From: Nocardia sp. NBC_00403 | GTDB lineage: Bacteria; Actinomycetota; Actinomycetes; Mycobacteriales; Mycobacteriaceae | NCBI RefSeq assembly: GCF_036046055.1 | Contig: NZ_CP107939.1 | Location: 8,661,102-8,725,101, forward strand | DNA: 64,000 nt | Direction: 5' to 3' | In this document: positions 27,471 to 36,481 of the stretch, one piece after another | Numbering within the stretch: position 1 is the first letter of the stretch | How the letters are laid out: every line of letters starts with the position of its first letter | The notes under the pieces: generated by a model | The model's input: the letters and a program-made list of their open reading frames with translations, nothing else | Databases searched by the model: none | Told to the model about the DNA's origin: nothing | Made by a program: the position numbers and the translations under genes

Positions 27471-28097
27471 CTAGTCTTCGTCGACTACCGGCGAAGCTGT
27501 GACCGGCTCCCGGAAACGAATGCCGTCCATTACCAATGAGATCAGCTGTTCGGCTTGCTCGCCGCCGTCCAACTCTCGCTCGGTGACGAAGGCGATCGCG
27601 TTGACGAGTTTGAGTAGTTGCGCCGCCGTGATATCAGGGCGCACGGCTCGGGACTGCCGAGCTCGGGTGAGCAGTGCTGTCGCGGCGGCGAATATCGTTT
27701 CGCGGCACCACGACATATCCGATCCCTCGTTGTGCAGGGCGGCCGTCAGTGCGGCAACCAGCCCACGTGAGGTACTTCCGTGGGCAGCGACAGCCCGCAA
27801 CCAGGTGGCCAGTGCCTCGCCCGGTGCTTGCGCGGTAAGCAGCTCCCTGGCCTCTTCCGAGAGTGCCTCGATCTGGTCGCGGTGAACAGCTTCCAGCAGT
27901 GCCTGCCGTGTCGGGAAGTGCCGGTAGAGCGTCGCGTTTCCGACTTCGGCACGCCGGGCGATGTCGTCGAGAGACGCGTCGATGCCGTGTTCGGCGAACG
28001 CGGTCCTGGCGGCGACAAGCAGCTGTTCGTAGTTACGCCGCGCGTCGGCGCGCATCGGACGCTGGGCGAGAGCGTCCTGGCCCTTCGGTTTCGTCAC
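27471..28097 (-). CDS. TetR-family repressor of the divergent NmrA-like gene
   Basis: A 208-aa regulator with the helix-turn-helix FAEHGIDASLDDIARRAEVG followed by NATLYRHFPTRQALLEAV. The GTG at 28097 (TKPKGQDALAQRP) has a GAGAGAG ribosome site and is preferred over the longer open frame to 28310, which would run through the operators and into the divergent gene. Two identical-type palindromes lie between it and the NmrA-like gene, consistent with autorepression and control of that gene. Confidence 0.92.
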   Translation of the reverse strand: MTKPKGQDALAQRPMRADARRNYEQLLVAARTAFAEHGIDASLDDIARRAEVGNATLYRHFPTRQALLEAVHRDQIEALSEEARELLTAQAPGEALATWLRAVAAHGSTSRGLVAALTAALHNEGSDMSWCRETIFAAATALLTRARQSRAVRPDITAAQLLKLVNAIAFVTERELDGGEQAEQLISLVMDGIRFREPVTASPVVDED

Positions 28098-28120
28098 GAG
28101 TCTCTCTCGGATTGCCAAAC

Positions 28121-28133
28121 GGGGATAGTCCCC
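28121..28133. promoter_or_regulatory. TetR operator, copy 1
   Basis: GGGGATAGTCCCC is a perfect 5-3-5 palindrome 24 bp upstream of the TetR start. An equivalent element lies 34 bp further on (center to center, about three helical turns). Confidence 0.75.
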
Positions 28134-28154
28134 ATATCGTAACAGTGGGAAAAC

Positions 28155-28167
28155 GGGGACACTCCCC
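28155..28167. promoter_or_regulatory. TetR operator, copy 2
   Basis: GGGGACACTCCCC shares both 5-bp arms with the first palindrome and differs only in the 3-bp centre. It lies 34 bp upstream of the NmrA-like start. Confidence 0.75.
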
Positions 28168-28200
28168 GATTGACCGTGGTGGGCCACGATGGAGGAAGAC

Positions 28201-29103
28201 ATGCCTGCAGAACACCCGATTCTCGTAACGGGCGCCACCGGATGGCAGGGCGGCGCCGCGGCGCGACACCTGCTCGCGAATGGCTGGCGGGTCCGGGTGC
28301 TCGTCCGCACGCCGTGCAGCCGAGCGGCTCAGGCACTAGCCGAGGCCGGTGCCGAACTCGCGCCGGGCGACATGGACTCCCGCACCTCGCTCGATGCCGC
28401 GATGCGGGACGCGTACGGAGTCTTCAGCGTCCAGCCGACCCAGGGCTATCCCGGCACCCCAACCGAATTCACCATCGATGACGAAATCCGACTGGGCGTC
28501 AACGTGGCCGACGCAGCGAAAGCCGCTGGCGTTCAACACTTTATCTACGCCTCCGTCGGCGGCGCGGACCGCAAGACCGGCATTCGACGATGGGAGAGCA
28601 AGCGGCAAGTCGAGCGGCACATCGACAACCTCGGCCTGCCCGCAACGATCCTGCGCCCGGTCAGGTTCATGGAGAACCAGGCCGACCCGCAACTCGGCGT
28701 GCGAGACAGCACCCTCGCCGATGTCTTCCTCCCCGAAGTTCCCGTGCAGCTCATCGCCGTGAGCGATATCGGCGCCTTCGCCGCACTGGCCTTCGGCAGC
28801 CCGCACGAATACCTAGGTAAGGCAATCGAATTGGCGGGCGACGAACTGACCATGCCACAGATAGTCGACGCGATCACCAATGTCACCGGACACCCCGTCA
28901 CCTACCGTCACATCCCACGAGAAGCACTCCAAGGACGAGACCCCGACGCGATCGCGGGTTACATCGTCGCCAACGAAAAAGGCGGCTGGCAGGCCGACAT
29001 CCCCGCCCTACGAAAACTGCACCCCACACTCATGACCTTCGACACCTGGCTCACCAAAGAAGGCAAAGCGAAATTCGACACACTCCTGGGCAACCAGCCC
29101 TGA
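28201..29103 (+). CDS. NmrA-family NAD(P)-binding protein
   Basis: A 300-aa atypical SDR. The N-terminal Rossmann motif is ILVTGATGWQGGAAARHLL, followed by VRVLVRTPCSRAAQAL and the NmrA-type HFIYASVGGADRKTGIRRWE block. Members sense redox cofactors or act as reductases; no catalytic Tyr-x-x-x-Lys of classical SDRs is evident. The ATG at 28201 follows GGAGGA at good spacing, while 28189 lies upstream of that site. It diverges from its probable TetR repressor and is a likely inducible detoxification or sensor gene. Confidence 0.85.
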   Translation: MPAEHPILVTGATGWQGGAAARHLLANGWRVRVLVRTPCSRAAQALAEAGAELAPGDMDSRTSLDAAMRDAYGVFSVQPTQGYPGTPTEFTIDDEIRLGVNVADAAKAAGVQHFIYASVGGADRKTGIRRWESKRQVERHIDNLGLPATILRPVRFMENQADPQLGVRDSTLADVFLPEVPVQLIAVSDIGAFAALAFGSPHEYLGKAIELAGDELTMPQIVDAITNVTGHPVTYRHIPREALQGRDPDAIAGYIVANEKGGWQADIPALRKLHPTLMTFDTWLTKEGKAKFDTLLGNQP

Positions 29104-29122
29104 GCCGCGGGGCGAGGTGTGA

Positions 29123-29809
29123 TCAGGATGCCGTGACGGCGTCTGCGCGGTCGAGCACATCCCGCGGCACCTCGATGCCGGGCTCGAGATCCGCCGAAGG
29201 CACCGGCGTATCCCACGCCTGACGCACGGGCAGCACGCCCGCCCATACACCGCCGGCCTCGATGTCCTCGGGATCGTCGTTCGGGCCACCGGTCCTGACC
29301 TTCACCGACGCCTCGGTGAGATCGAGCGCGAGCACCTTGGTTGCGGCCAGTTCCTTTTTGTTGGGCTTGCGGACCCGATCCCATGCGCCGGGTGCGGAGT
29401 GCTCGATCACTATGCGCAGCGCGTGCATCCGCGCTTCGGGGTCGGTCACCTCCACGGCGCGGCCGCGCACCACTGCCGAGCGATAGTTCATCGAGAAGTG
29501 CATGGCCGAGCGCGCGTAGATGAGGCCGTCGACGAGGGTGACGGCGATGGAGATATCGCCGTCGAGTGCGGCCCGCAGGTTGCCTGCACCGGTCGAGCCG
29601 TGCAAGTAGAGCGTGTCGCCGGCACGCCCGTAGACGGTGGGGATCACCACGGGAGAGCCGCCGAGCACCACACCGAGATGGCAGACCAGTCCCGCGTCGA
29701 GGACCGCGTCCAGGTCGGCCCTTTCGGTCCTGGCTCGCTCCTTTGCGCGGGTCGGCGTGCTGCGCGGGGTCGGCGAGAGCGGGGGCCGGGAAGTGATCGA
29801 CTTGGTCAT
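29123..29809 (-). CDS. Pyridoxamine-5'-phosphate-oxidase-fold flavoprotein (NimA/PPOX type)
   Basis: A 228-aa split-barrel flavin-binding protein: VCHLGVVLGGSPVVIPTVYG, DTLYLHGSTGAGNLRAAL, then VDGLIYARSAMHFSMNYRS. This is the PPOX/NimA group, which includes nitroreductase-like and F420- or heme-linked oxidoreductases as well as vitamin B6 enzymes. The ATG at 29809 (MTKSITSRPP) is chosen over 29851, which would overlap the divergent regulatory region. Divergence from a MocR-type regulator is a recurrent layout and suggests that the regulator controls it. Confidence 0.85.
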   Translation of the reverse strand: MTKSITSRPPLSPTPRSTPTRAKERARTERADLDAVLDAGLVCHLGVVLGGSPVVIPTVYGRAGDTLYLHGSTGAGNLRAALDGDISIAVTLVDGLIYARSAMHFSMNYRSAVVRGRAVEVTDPEARMHALRIVIEHSAPGAWDRVRKPNKKELAATKVLALDLTEASVKVRTGGPNDDPEDIEAGGVWAGVLPVRQAWDTPVPSADLEPGIEVPRDVLDRADAVTAS

Positions 29810-29847
29810 AGCACTATCCTGAAGCGGAAAGTGGCACTTCGAAATAG

Positions 29848-29878
29848 CCAATTCAAGGAAAAATCAACAGTCCAATTC
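29848..29878. promoter_or_regulatory. Direct repeats in the PPOX/MocR divergent promoter
   Basis: CCAATTC occurs at 29848-29854 and again at 29872-29878, 24 bp apart in the same orientation. MocR-type proteins typically bind direct repeats about two to three helical turns apart. The second copy lies just upstream of the GTG of the MocR gene. Confidence 0.45.
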
Positions 29879-29889
29879 TGGAGGGCCCA

Positions 29890-31257
29890 GTGCTCGACGA
29901 GCTCCCGCTCGTGCTCGATCGCGATGCCGCGCAGCCGCTATCCGCGCAGGTCGCAGCAGGTTTGCGGGCCGCGGCGAGCACCGGCGTGCTACGGACCGAC
30001 GACCGGCTGCCTTCCTCGCGGTCGCTCGCGCAGCGGCTCGGAGTGAGCCGCACGGTCGTCGCCGCGGCCTATGACCAGCTGCACGCCGAGGGCTGGATCG
30101 CAGGCAAGCGCGGGTCGGGCACCTACCTGACCACCGCCCCCGTCGCGAGCCCTACCCGGCCGAGCGCCTTATCCGGATCGACGGACACCCCGGAGCTTCT
30201 CGACCTGGGCCCCGGCGCACCCTGCGTCGAAGCCATCCACCAGCCGGCCTGGCGACGGGCCTGGCGGGCCGCCTCCGACATCGCCCCGATGGTCCGCAAG
30301 GACCGCGGCGGTGAGCCGGAGTTCCGGTCGACGATCGCCGAACACCTGCTGCGGCACCGCGGTCTCGGCGCGAACAGCGACACCGTCGTGCTCGCCACTG
30401 CCGGAACCAGTTCGGCGGTCAGCGAACTCGCCGCCGCGCTGCTGCGACCCGGCGATGCGATCGCGATGGAGGACCCCGGCTATCAACGCGCCGCGGGCGC
30501 GTTCCTGGCCGCGGGGGTCCGGGTACTGCCCGTCCCCGTCGATGCCGAGGGACTGCGGGTCGAGCTGCTGCCGCCCGGCATCAAAGCGGTGTATTGCACA
30601 CCGGCACACCAGTTTCCGATCGGCGCGCGCATGCCGGCGGCACGCCGGGTTCAGCTCGTCGAATTCGCCCGACAAGCAGGCGTGCCCATCATCGAGGACG
30701 ACTACGACGGCGAGCTGCGCTACGACACAGCGCCTTTGCCGTTGCTCGCGGCAATGGCACCGGACGTGGTGGTGCACCTGGGCACCACGAGCAAGATCTT
30801 GTCACCGAGCCTGGGAACCGGCTGGTTGGTCGCAATGCCGGAGATCGCCGACGCGGTGCTCGCGCACCGGGAGCTGACCGGCACCGGGCCGAGTCCCGCG
30901 GGCCAGCAAGTGCTCGTCGAATTCGCCAGGCACGGCGACCTGGCGCGACACCTGCGCAGGCTGCGCCGTGCCCTGCCGCCGCGCCGGGCACTGGTGGTCG
31001 ATGAGCTGCGCCGGCGGGGTCTCGAGGTGGTCGGCGACGACGCGGGTTCGCATATCGTGGTGCCGCTGACATCGGCGGCGGCCGAGCAACAGGCCATCGC
31101 CGAGGGCCGGGCGCGCGGCATCGCCCTCGACGGATTGGCCCGCCACCACATCGGCGCCCAACGGTCCTTCGGCGTCGCCCTCGGTTACACCGCGCTCAGC
31201 TGGGCCGACCTGGAGATCGCCATTCCGTTGGCCGGAGATTGCCTGGCCCGGTCGTAG
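29890..31257 (+). CDS. MocR-type regulator (GntR helix-turn-helix fused to PLP aminotransferase fold)
   Basis: A 455-aa protein with an N-terminal GntR winged helix (DDRLPSSRSLAQRLGVSRTV, then AYDQLHAEGWIAGKRGSGTYL) and a fold-type I aminotransferase domain. The PLP lysine is in GTTSKILSPSLGTGW, and the Asp-Tyr cofactor site is IIEDDYDGELRYD. Proteins of this kind, such as PdxR, respond to PLP. The start is the GTG at 29890 after a GGAGG site. It diverges from a PPOX-fold gene, so a role in B6-linked regulation is possible but unproven. Confidence 0.93.
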   Translation: MLDELPLVLDRDAAQPLSAQVAAGLRAAASTGVLRTDDRLPSSRSLAQRLGVSRTVVAAAYDQLHAEGWIAGKRGSGTYLTTAPVASPTRPSALSGSTDTPELLDLGPGAPCVEAIHQPAWRRAWRAASDIAPMVRKDRGGEPEFRSTIAEHLLRHRGLGANSDTVVLATAGTSSAVSELAAALLRPGDAIAMEDPGYQRAAGAFLAAGVRVLPVPVDAEGLRVELLPPGIKAVYCTPAHQFPIGARMPAARRVQLVEFARQAGVPIIEDDYDGELRYDTAPLPLLAAMAPDVVVHLGTTSKILSPSLGTGWLVAMPEIADAVLAHRELTGTGPSPAGQQVLVEFARHGDLARHLRRLRRALPPRRALVVDELRRRGLEVVGDDAGSHIVVPLTSAAAEQQAIAEGRARGIALDGLARHHIGAQRSFGVALGYTALSWADLEIAIPLAGDCLARS

Positions 31258-31267
31258 CATGGTCTCC

Positions 31268-31513
31268 ATGACCGAACAGGACATCCTGGCGCGTATCAAG
31301 AATTTGGTCGACCGCGAGCACGATCTGCGGTCCAGAGCGACGGCCGGTGAGGTAGATCCGATCACCGAGCGGCAGCAACTCGCGGAGCTCGAAGTCATGC
31401 TCGATCAGGCCTGGGATCTGCTGCGGCACCGGCGGGCGCGCATCGATCAGGGCGGCTCGCCCGACGATGCACAGGTCAATTCGGCCCGTCAGGTCGAGGG
31501 CTATCTGCAGTGA
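31268..31513 (+). CDS. DUF2630 small protein
   Basis: An 81-aa helical protein (MTEQDILARIKNLVDREHDL, then AELEVMLDQAWDLLRHRRAR) matching the DUF2630 family of short actinobacterial proteins of unknown role. An ATG at 31259 would add three residues. The stop overlaps the GTG of the next gene as GTGA, so it is translationally coupled to the disulfide oxidoreductase. Confidence 0.88.
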   Translation: MTEQDILARIKNLVDREHDLRSRATAGEVDPITERQQLAELEVMLDQAWDLLRHRRARIDQGGSPDDAQVNSARQVEGYLQ

Positions 31514-32964
31514 CCTCGGGGCCGGAGACCACCGAGTACGACGTCATCGTGATCGGTGGTGGGCCTGCCGGGGAGAACGCGGCCGCCTACGCCATCGCGG
31601 GTAGCGAGCGCACCGCAGCCATCGTGGAGCGCGAACTGGTCGGTGGCGAATGTTCATATTGGGCCTGCATGCCGAGCAAGGCGCTGTTGCGACCCGTGCA
31701 CCTGTTGGCGAGCGCCCGGGCAATGGCCGGAATCTCCGCGAGCGGCCTGGACGTCGAAGCGGTATTGCGCAGACGAGACAGCTTCACCCACAACCACGAT
31801 GACAGCTCGCAGGTGCAGTGGGCCACCGACAACCGGATCGACGTGATCCGCAGCAGCGGCCGCCTGGCCGGTGCACGGCTCGTCGAGGTCGGGGGCCGCA
31901 CGCTGCGCGCCAGGCACGCCGTGGTGCTGGCTACCGGAACCACCGCCAGCGTTCCGGACATTCCCGGCCTGCGCGAGGCACTCCCGTGGACCTCCCGGGA
32001 TGCCACCAACCTGCACGAAGTCCCCCGGCGGGTGGTGATCGTCGGCGGCGGTGTCGTCGCCTGTGAGGCCGCGACCTGGCTGGCCGGTCTCGGTGCCGAG
32101 GAGGTCACGCTGCTGGTGCGCGGGAATTCATTACTCGGCAATGCCGAACCGTTCGCACGGGAGCGCGTGGCCGCCGGATTGGCCGACGCGGGTGTCCGGG
32201 TCCGCTTCCGGACCCAGCCCGCGCAGGTGGCGCGCGCGGACGCGAAGGACACCGGCGAGGGGCGCATCCACGGCGGCCCGGTGACCGTGCGGTTGCGTGG
32301 CGATGACGTGGATCCGGATAGTGCCCGGATCGAGGCCGACGAGATCATGGTGGCCGCCGGGCGCGGACCGGCCACCGAAGCACTCGGCCTGGCCACGGTC
32401 GGATTGCCCGATGGCCCGGTCGCGGTGGACGACCGGCTGGCCGTGCGCGGTGTCGAAGGCGACTGGCTGTACGCGGTGGGCGATGTGAACGGGCGCGTCG
32501 CATTGACACACATGGGCAAATACCAGGCCAGAGTGTGTGGGGATGTCATTGCCGCACGGGCGGAGGGCCGGAAGCTTTCCGATGCGCGGTTCGCCGCGAC
32601 CGCCGATCACCAGCAGGTACCGCAGGTCGTATTCACCGCACCCGAGGTCGCCTCGGTCGGACTCACCGAGGCGGCGGCGCGCACAGCTGGGTATTCGGTG
32701 GAGACCGTGGAGATCGACATCGCCGTCGCCGGTTCGTCATTGGCGCGCGACGACTATTCCGGGCGCGCCAAGCTGGTGATCGACGCCGCCGCCGACACCG
32801 TGCTCGGTGCGACCTTCGTCGGCCCCGAGGTCGGCGAGCTCATCCACGCGGCGACCATTGCCGTGGTCGGCAAGGTACCGCTGGCAACACTGTGGCACGC
32901 AGTGCCTTCCTACCCGACGGTAAGCGAGCTCTGGCTACGCCTGTTGGAAGCACGTCGAACGTAG
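31510..32964 (+). CDS. FAD-dependent pyridine-nucleotide disulfide oxidoreductase, class I
   Basis: A 484-aa flavoprotein with FAD-binding YDVIVIGGGPAGENAA, the redox-active CX4C pair in GGECSYWACMPSKALL (C48, C53), an NAD(P)-binding VVIVGGGVVACEAATWLAGL, and the FAD motif WLYAVGDVNGRVALTHMG. The C-terminal dimer domain has SYPTVSEL, so the histidine of the usual HPT catalytic pair is replaced by Tyr (Y468). That rules out a simple dihydrolipoamide dehydrogenase and resembles the SthA/LpdA branch. The substrate is unknown. It is coupled to the DUF2630 gene. Confidence 0.88.
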   Translation: MTSGPETTEYDVIVIGGGPAGENAAAYAIAGSERTAAIVERELVGGECSYWACMPSKALLRPVHLLASARAMAGISASGLDVEAVLRRRDSFTHNHDDSSQVQWATDNRIDVIRSSGRLAGARLVEVGGRTLRARHAVVLATGTTASVPDIPGLREALPWTSRDATNLHEVPRRVVIVGGGVVACEAATWLAGLGAEEVTLLVRGNSLLGNAEPFARERVAAGLADAGVRVRFRTQPAQVARADAKDTGEGRIHGGPVTVRLRGDDVDPDSARIEADEIMVAAGRGPATEALGLATVGLPDGPVAVDDRLAVRGVEGDWLYAVGDVNGRVALTHMGKYQARVCGDVIAARAEGRKLSDARFAATADHQQVPQVVFTAPEVASVGLTEAAARTAGYSVETVEIDIAVAGSSLARDDYSGRAKLVIDAAADTVLGATFVGPEVGELIHAATIAVVGKVPLATLWHAVPSYPTVSELWLRLLEARRT

Positions 32965-32977
32965 TTACCATCGGTAG

Positions 32978-34480
32978 ATGGCAGATATCACGACCGCCGA
33001 CGGAGTTGTCCGCGGTCACCGCGGCCGTCGTGTGGTGCGCTGGCGATCCCTTCCATACGCGGCAGCTCCGGTGGGAGACCTGCGCTTTCGTGCACCGCAA
33101 CCGGTAGTCCCGTGGACCGGCGTCCGGGAGGCGACGCGATTCGGTTCGGCCGCGATGCAGCACAGGTCCGGTGCGCGGATCGGGCCGCGCCGCTACCAGC
33201 CGACCAGCGAAGATTCGTTGACACTCAATGTCGTTGCACCGGCCGAGCACTCGTCGACACCACGTCCGGTGCTGGTGTTCATCCACGGCGGTGGCTATGT
33301 GATCGGCACGTCGGCGCTGAGCCTGTATTCGGGCGCGCGGCTGGCGGTGCGCGGCGATGTCGTCGTGGTGTCGCTGAACTACCGACTCGGCGCGTTCGGC
33401 TATGTCGACTTCGGCGAATTCGGCACGCCGGAGCGGCCTTTCGATGCCAACCTCGGGTTACGCGATCAAGTCGCCGCATTGGCATGGGTGCAGCGCAATA
33501 TCGCGGCATTCGGGGGCGATCCCGGCAATGTCACCATCTTCGGTGAATCCGCGGGCGCACACGCGGTGCTCTCGCTGCTGGCCACACCCGCGGCCGAGGG
33601 GTTGTTCCACCGCGGCATCGCACAGAGCCCGCCCGCCGATTGGGCGATGAGTTCCGATGATGCCCGCGCCTTCGCCCGCCGCTGCGTCGAAGCTCTCGGT
33701 GCCACTGCGGAAAACGCGGCCGACGCGCTGATCGCGGCCGACGCGAACGACATTCGCCGCGCGGTCGACCGGAGCAGCGGGCGGGTGCTGCGCGAACACC
33801 CCGGCCTGTTCCCCATCGCACCGACAGTCGACGGCGCCTATCTACCGAGGGCCCCGATCGAGGCGATCACCGACGGCACCGCACACCGGGTGCCGCTCAT
33901 CATCGGCACCAATCGCGAGGAAGGCACCCTGTTCGCGAGGTTCGCCGATGAACTGCCCACCGACCCCGACCGACTGCACCGGCTGCTGTCGCGGGCGGGC
34001 GACGAAGCAGAATCCCGGGTCACCGCCGCGTATCCCGGCTATCCCGCGCCGAAGGTCGCGGTGCGCATGGGTGGCGACTACGTCTTCTGGCGGCCCTCGG
34101 TCACCGCGATGGAAGGCCACAGCCGCCACGCACCCACGTATGCCTACCGCTACGATTTCGCCCCGCGCGCATTCCATCTCGCGGGCGTCGGCGCGACCCA
34201 CGCGACCGACTTGATCCCGGTCTTCGGCGCGGTCGACTCCCCCTTCGGGCGGGCCATCACCGCAGCGGGCGGTCGCCGTGGCCTGCGCGCCGTGACCCGC
34301 CAGTTCCAGGACAACTGGCTGTCCTTCGCCCGCAACGGCGTACCCCTGCCGTCGTGGCCCGCCTACACCGAGGACCGCCGCACCACCTTGATCATCGATG
34401 ATCCGACCCGGCTGGAAAACGACCCTGACTCAGCGAAACGCAGTGCCTGGCAAGGCATCGGAGTGCCGACGCTGACGTGA
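32978..34480 (+). CDS. Type-B carboxylesterase/lipase
   Basis: A 500-aa alpha/beta hydrolase with the type-B signatures EDSLTLNVVAPAE and FGGDPGNVTIFGESAGAHAV, giving nucleophile S191. The acid is probably the Glu of GTNREEGTLFARF, and the base the His in GVGATHATDLIPVFG. The HGGGYVIG stretch forms the oxyanion hole. No signal peptide is obvious, so it is likely cytosolic. The start ATG at 32978 gives the expected MADITTADGVVRG N-terminus. It follows the oxidoreductase by 13 bp, possibly in the same transcript. Confidence 0.92.
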   Translation: MADITTADGVVRGHRGRRVVRWRSLPYAAAPVGDLRFRAPQPVVPWTGVREATRFGSAAMQHRSGARIGPRRYQPTSEDSLTLNVVAPAEHSSTPRPVLVFIHGGGYVIGTSALSLYSGARLAVRGDVVVVSLNYRLGAFGYVDFGEFGTPERPFDANLGLRDQVAALAWVQRNIAAFGGDPGNVTIFGESAGAHAVLSLLATPAAEGLFHRGIAQSPPADWAMSSDDARAFARRCVEALGATAENAADALIAADANDIRRAVDRSSGRVLREHPGLFPIAPTVDGAYLPRAPIEAITDGTAHRVPLIIGTNREEGTLFARFADELPTDPDRLHRLLSRAGDEAESRVTAAYPGYPAPKVAVRMGGDYVFWRPSVTAMEGHSRHAPTYAYRYDFAPRAFHLAGVGATHATDLIPVFGAVDSPFGRAITAAGGRRGLRAVTRQFQDNWLSFARNGVPLPSWPAYTEDRRTTLIIDDPTRLENDPDSAKRSAWQGIGVPTLT

Positions 34481-34666
34481 GGTCCGAACCGGACCGGTCG
34501 CGAGCGATGCACCAGGGCGACGTCTGCACATGGCGCTGACCGGCAGCCCGTGCTGCCGCCGAGTGCGGTGTGGTCAACCGAGCAATAACTGGGGCGTGAC
34601 CGCGGATAGGCGCTGTCCACGACCCGACATCCGGCTGCACACCGGCCTGCTCGCCATACCGGTCGG

Positions 34667-35533
34667 CTACTTCAACAACCGCGACATCCGCCGATCGGCC
34701 AGTACCTTGCCGCCGGTCTGGCAGGTCGCGCAGTACTGGAACGAGCGCTCGGCGTAGGAGACCTCGCGGACAGTGTCGCCGCAGATCGGACACGGCAGCC
34801 CGGTGCGCGCGTGTACCTGCATGCCGGAACGCTTTTCGCCCTTGAGGCGGGCGGCATCCTGGCCGACCGATCGTTGCACCGCGTCGGTGAGCTCGGCCCG
34901 CATGGCCGCATACAGTGTCGAGATCGATTCCGCCGACATGGTTTTGGTGTTGGCGAAGGGAGAGATCCGCGCGGTGTGCAGGATCTCGTCGGAGTAGGCG
35001 TTGCCGATCCCGGCGATCAGCGCCTGGTCGACGATCGCGGTCTTGATGCGCTGGGAAGTGCCGTGCAGGATTTCGGCGAACTGCGCCTCGGTGACGTCGA
35101 GCGCGTCGGGGCCGAGGCGGGCGATGCCGGGCACCACCTTCGGGTCGTCGGCGATATAGACGGCCAGCCGCTTCTTGGTGCCCGCCTCCGTCAGATCGAA
35201 GGCGGGCGTCGCCCCTTCCTGCGTGAAGAAGTGCACACGCAACGCCAACGGTCCCCTGCCCTGTTTCGGCGGTGTCGCACTCGGCTCATCGATCCAGCGC
35301 AGCCAGCCACCCCGGGACAGATGCGTGATCAGCCACAGCCCACCGCACTCGAGCCCGAGAAACTTGCCGAACCGGCCCGCCCCGGTCACATCTCGTCCGG
35401 ACAGCGCCGTCACCGGCGGGTCGAACGTCTTCACCGCGCTCAGCGCGGCCACATCGACACGCCCCACGACAGCGCCGACCGCATGTTCCCGCAGGAACTG
35501 CGCCAACGCCTCCACTTCGGGTAGCTCGGGCAC
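34667..35533 (-). CDS. Fpg/Nei-family DNA glycosylase
   Basis: A 288-aa bifunctional glycosylase/AP lyase for oxidised bases. The GTG at 35533 places the catalytic Pro at position 2 (PELPEVEALA), as the mechanism requires; the frame is open to 35608 but the upstream part must be excluded. Further motifs are LITHLSRGGWLRW, the H2TH region IAGIGNAYSDEILHTARISP, and a C-terminal zinc finger with C248, C251, C268 and C271. It reads as a member of the actinobacterial group with a non-Fpg finger ending (QTGGKVLADRRMSRLLK), so the preferred lesion is not certain. Confidence 0.92.
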   Translation of the reverse strand: MPELPEVEALAQFLREHAVGAVVGRVDVAALSAVKTFDPPVTALSGRDVTGAGRFGKFLGLECGGLWLITHLSRGGWLRWIDEPSATPPKQGRGPLALRVHFFTQEGATPAFDLTEAGTKKRLAVYIADDPKVVPGIARLGPDALDVTEAQFAEILHGTSQRIKTAIVDQALIAGIGNAYSDEILHTARISPFANTKTMSAESISTLYAAMRAELTDAVQRSVGQDAARLKGEKRSGMQVHARTGLPCPICGDTVREVSYAERSFQYCATCQTGGKVLADRRMSRLLK

Positions 35534-35698
35534 GAATCCCAGGCTACCCGGGAGCACCGACAAAACAGCTGGATGCGCAGCAGCAACACCACCCACCTCC
35601 GCGCGCAACCAGGGATAAGCGAGCGTAGTGAAATCGTGGCCCCACAGCCCTACGCAACCACCGTTCCACTACCGCCGACAACCACTTTCGTGCGCACG

Positions 35699-36442
35699 CT
35701 ATGTGTCGACGCGAAGTAGGTAGATGTCCATGATCCAGCCCTTTTCGGCACGCAATTCCGCACGGCGTCGGACGATCTCGTCCTCGACCGCACGCAGCGG
35801 GCCCTCGATGAGGGTCTCATCGGGCATGCCGAGGTAGGCACCCCACCAGATGTGCACATTGTCGCCGGGGACTTCGGTGAAGGCACAGTCGCCGTCCAGC
35901 ATCACCAGGTTCGAGCCAGGGCCGAGGCCCTCCGTGCGCAGGCGCCTGCCCGTGGTGATGTGTACCGGTTCGCCGATGCGGTGCAGCACCATCCGGTGCC
36001 GGGCGGCCAGCGCCTGGGCGCTGGTGACGCCGGGGATCACCTCGTAGTCGAAGCTCTGCGCACCACGTTCGAGTACCCGTTCGATAATCCGCAAGGTGCT
36101 GTCGTACAGCGCGGGATCACCCCACACGAGAATGCCGCCGACTCCGTCGACCTGCGCGAAAGCCTCCTCCAGCAGTGCCGAGCGGCGGTCGTGCCAGTCC
36201 TCGACGACGCCCTGGTAGTCCGCGGGCACGCGGTCGCGCGGCGGGTCGGGAATCTCCACGATCCGGTAATCGCCCGCGAGGTGCTCGGTCAGGATGGCGG
36301 TCCGCACGTCGACGAGCTCCCGCTTCTCGACGCCCTTGCCGATGACGAAGAACACCTCGACCTGCCGCATGGCCTTGATGGCCTGCACCGTCACCTGGTC
36401 GGGGTCGCCGGCGCCGATGCCGATCACGTAGAGCTTGCGCAT
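35699..36442 (-). CDS. cobF: Precorrin-6A synthase (deacetylating) CobF
   Basis: A 247-aa SAM-dependent C1-methyltransferase of aerobic cobalamin synthesis. The N-terminal [20 protein letters not shown] is the tetrapyrrole-methylase signature. [20 protein letters not shown] and [20 protein letters not shown] are characteristic of CobF. Length is normal. It stands alone here, with no other cobalamin gene nearby, and diverges from thyA with only 39 bp between the starts, so their promoters overlap. Confidence 0.92.
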   Translation of the reverse strand: MRKLYVIGIGAGDPDQVTVQAIKAMRQVEVFFVIGKGVEKRELVDVRTAILTEHLAGDYRIVEIPDPPRDRVPADYQGVVEDWHDRRSALLEEAFAQVDGVGGILVWGDPALYDSTLRIIERVLERGAQSFDYEVIPGVTSAQALAARHRMVLHRIGEPVHITTGRRLRTEGLGPGSNLVMLDGDCAFTEVPGDNVHIWWGAYLGMPDETLIEGPLRAVEDEIVRRRAELRAEKGWIMDIYLLRVDT

Positions 36443-36481
36443 GTGCGGAGAGCTTGCCAGGCATCAGTAAACTCGCGAGGC

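Noticed and set aside
35600..35640. A GCGAGCGTAGTGAAAT stretch resembling the repeat in purH
   Set aside because: Only a single, weakly similar copy; similarity may be chance.
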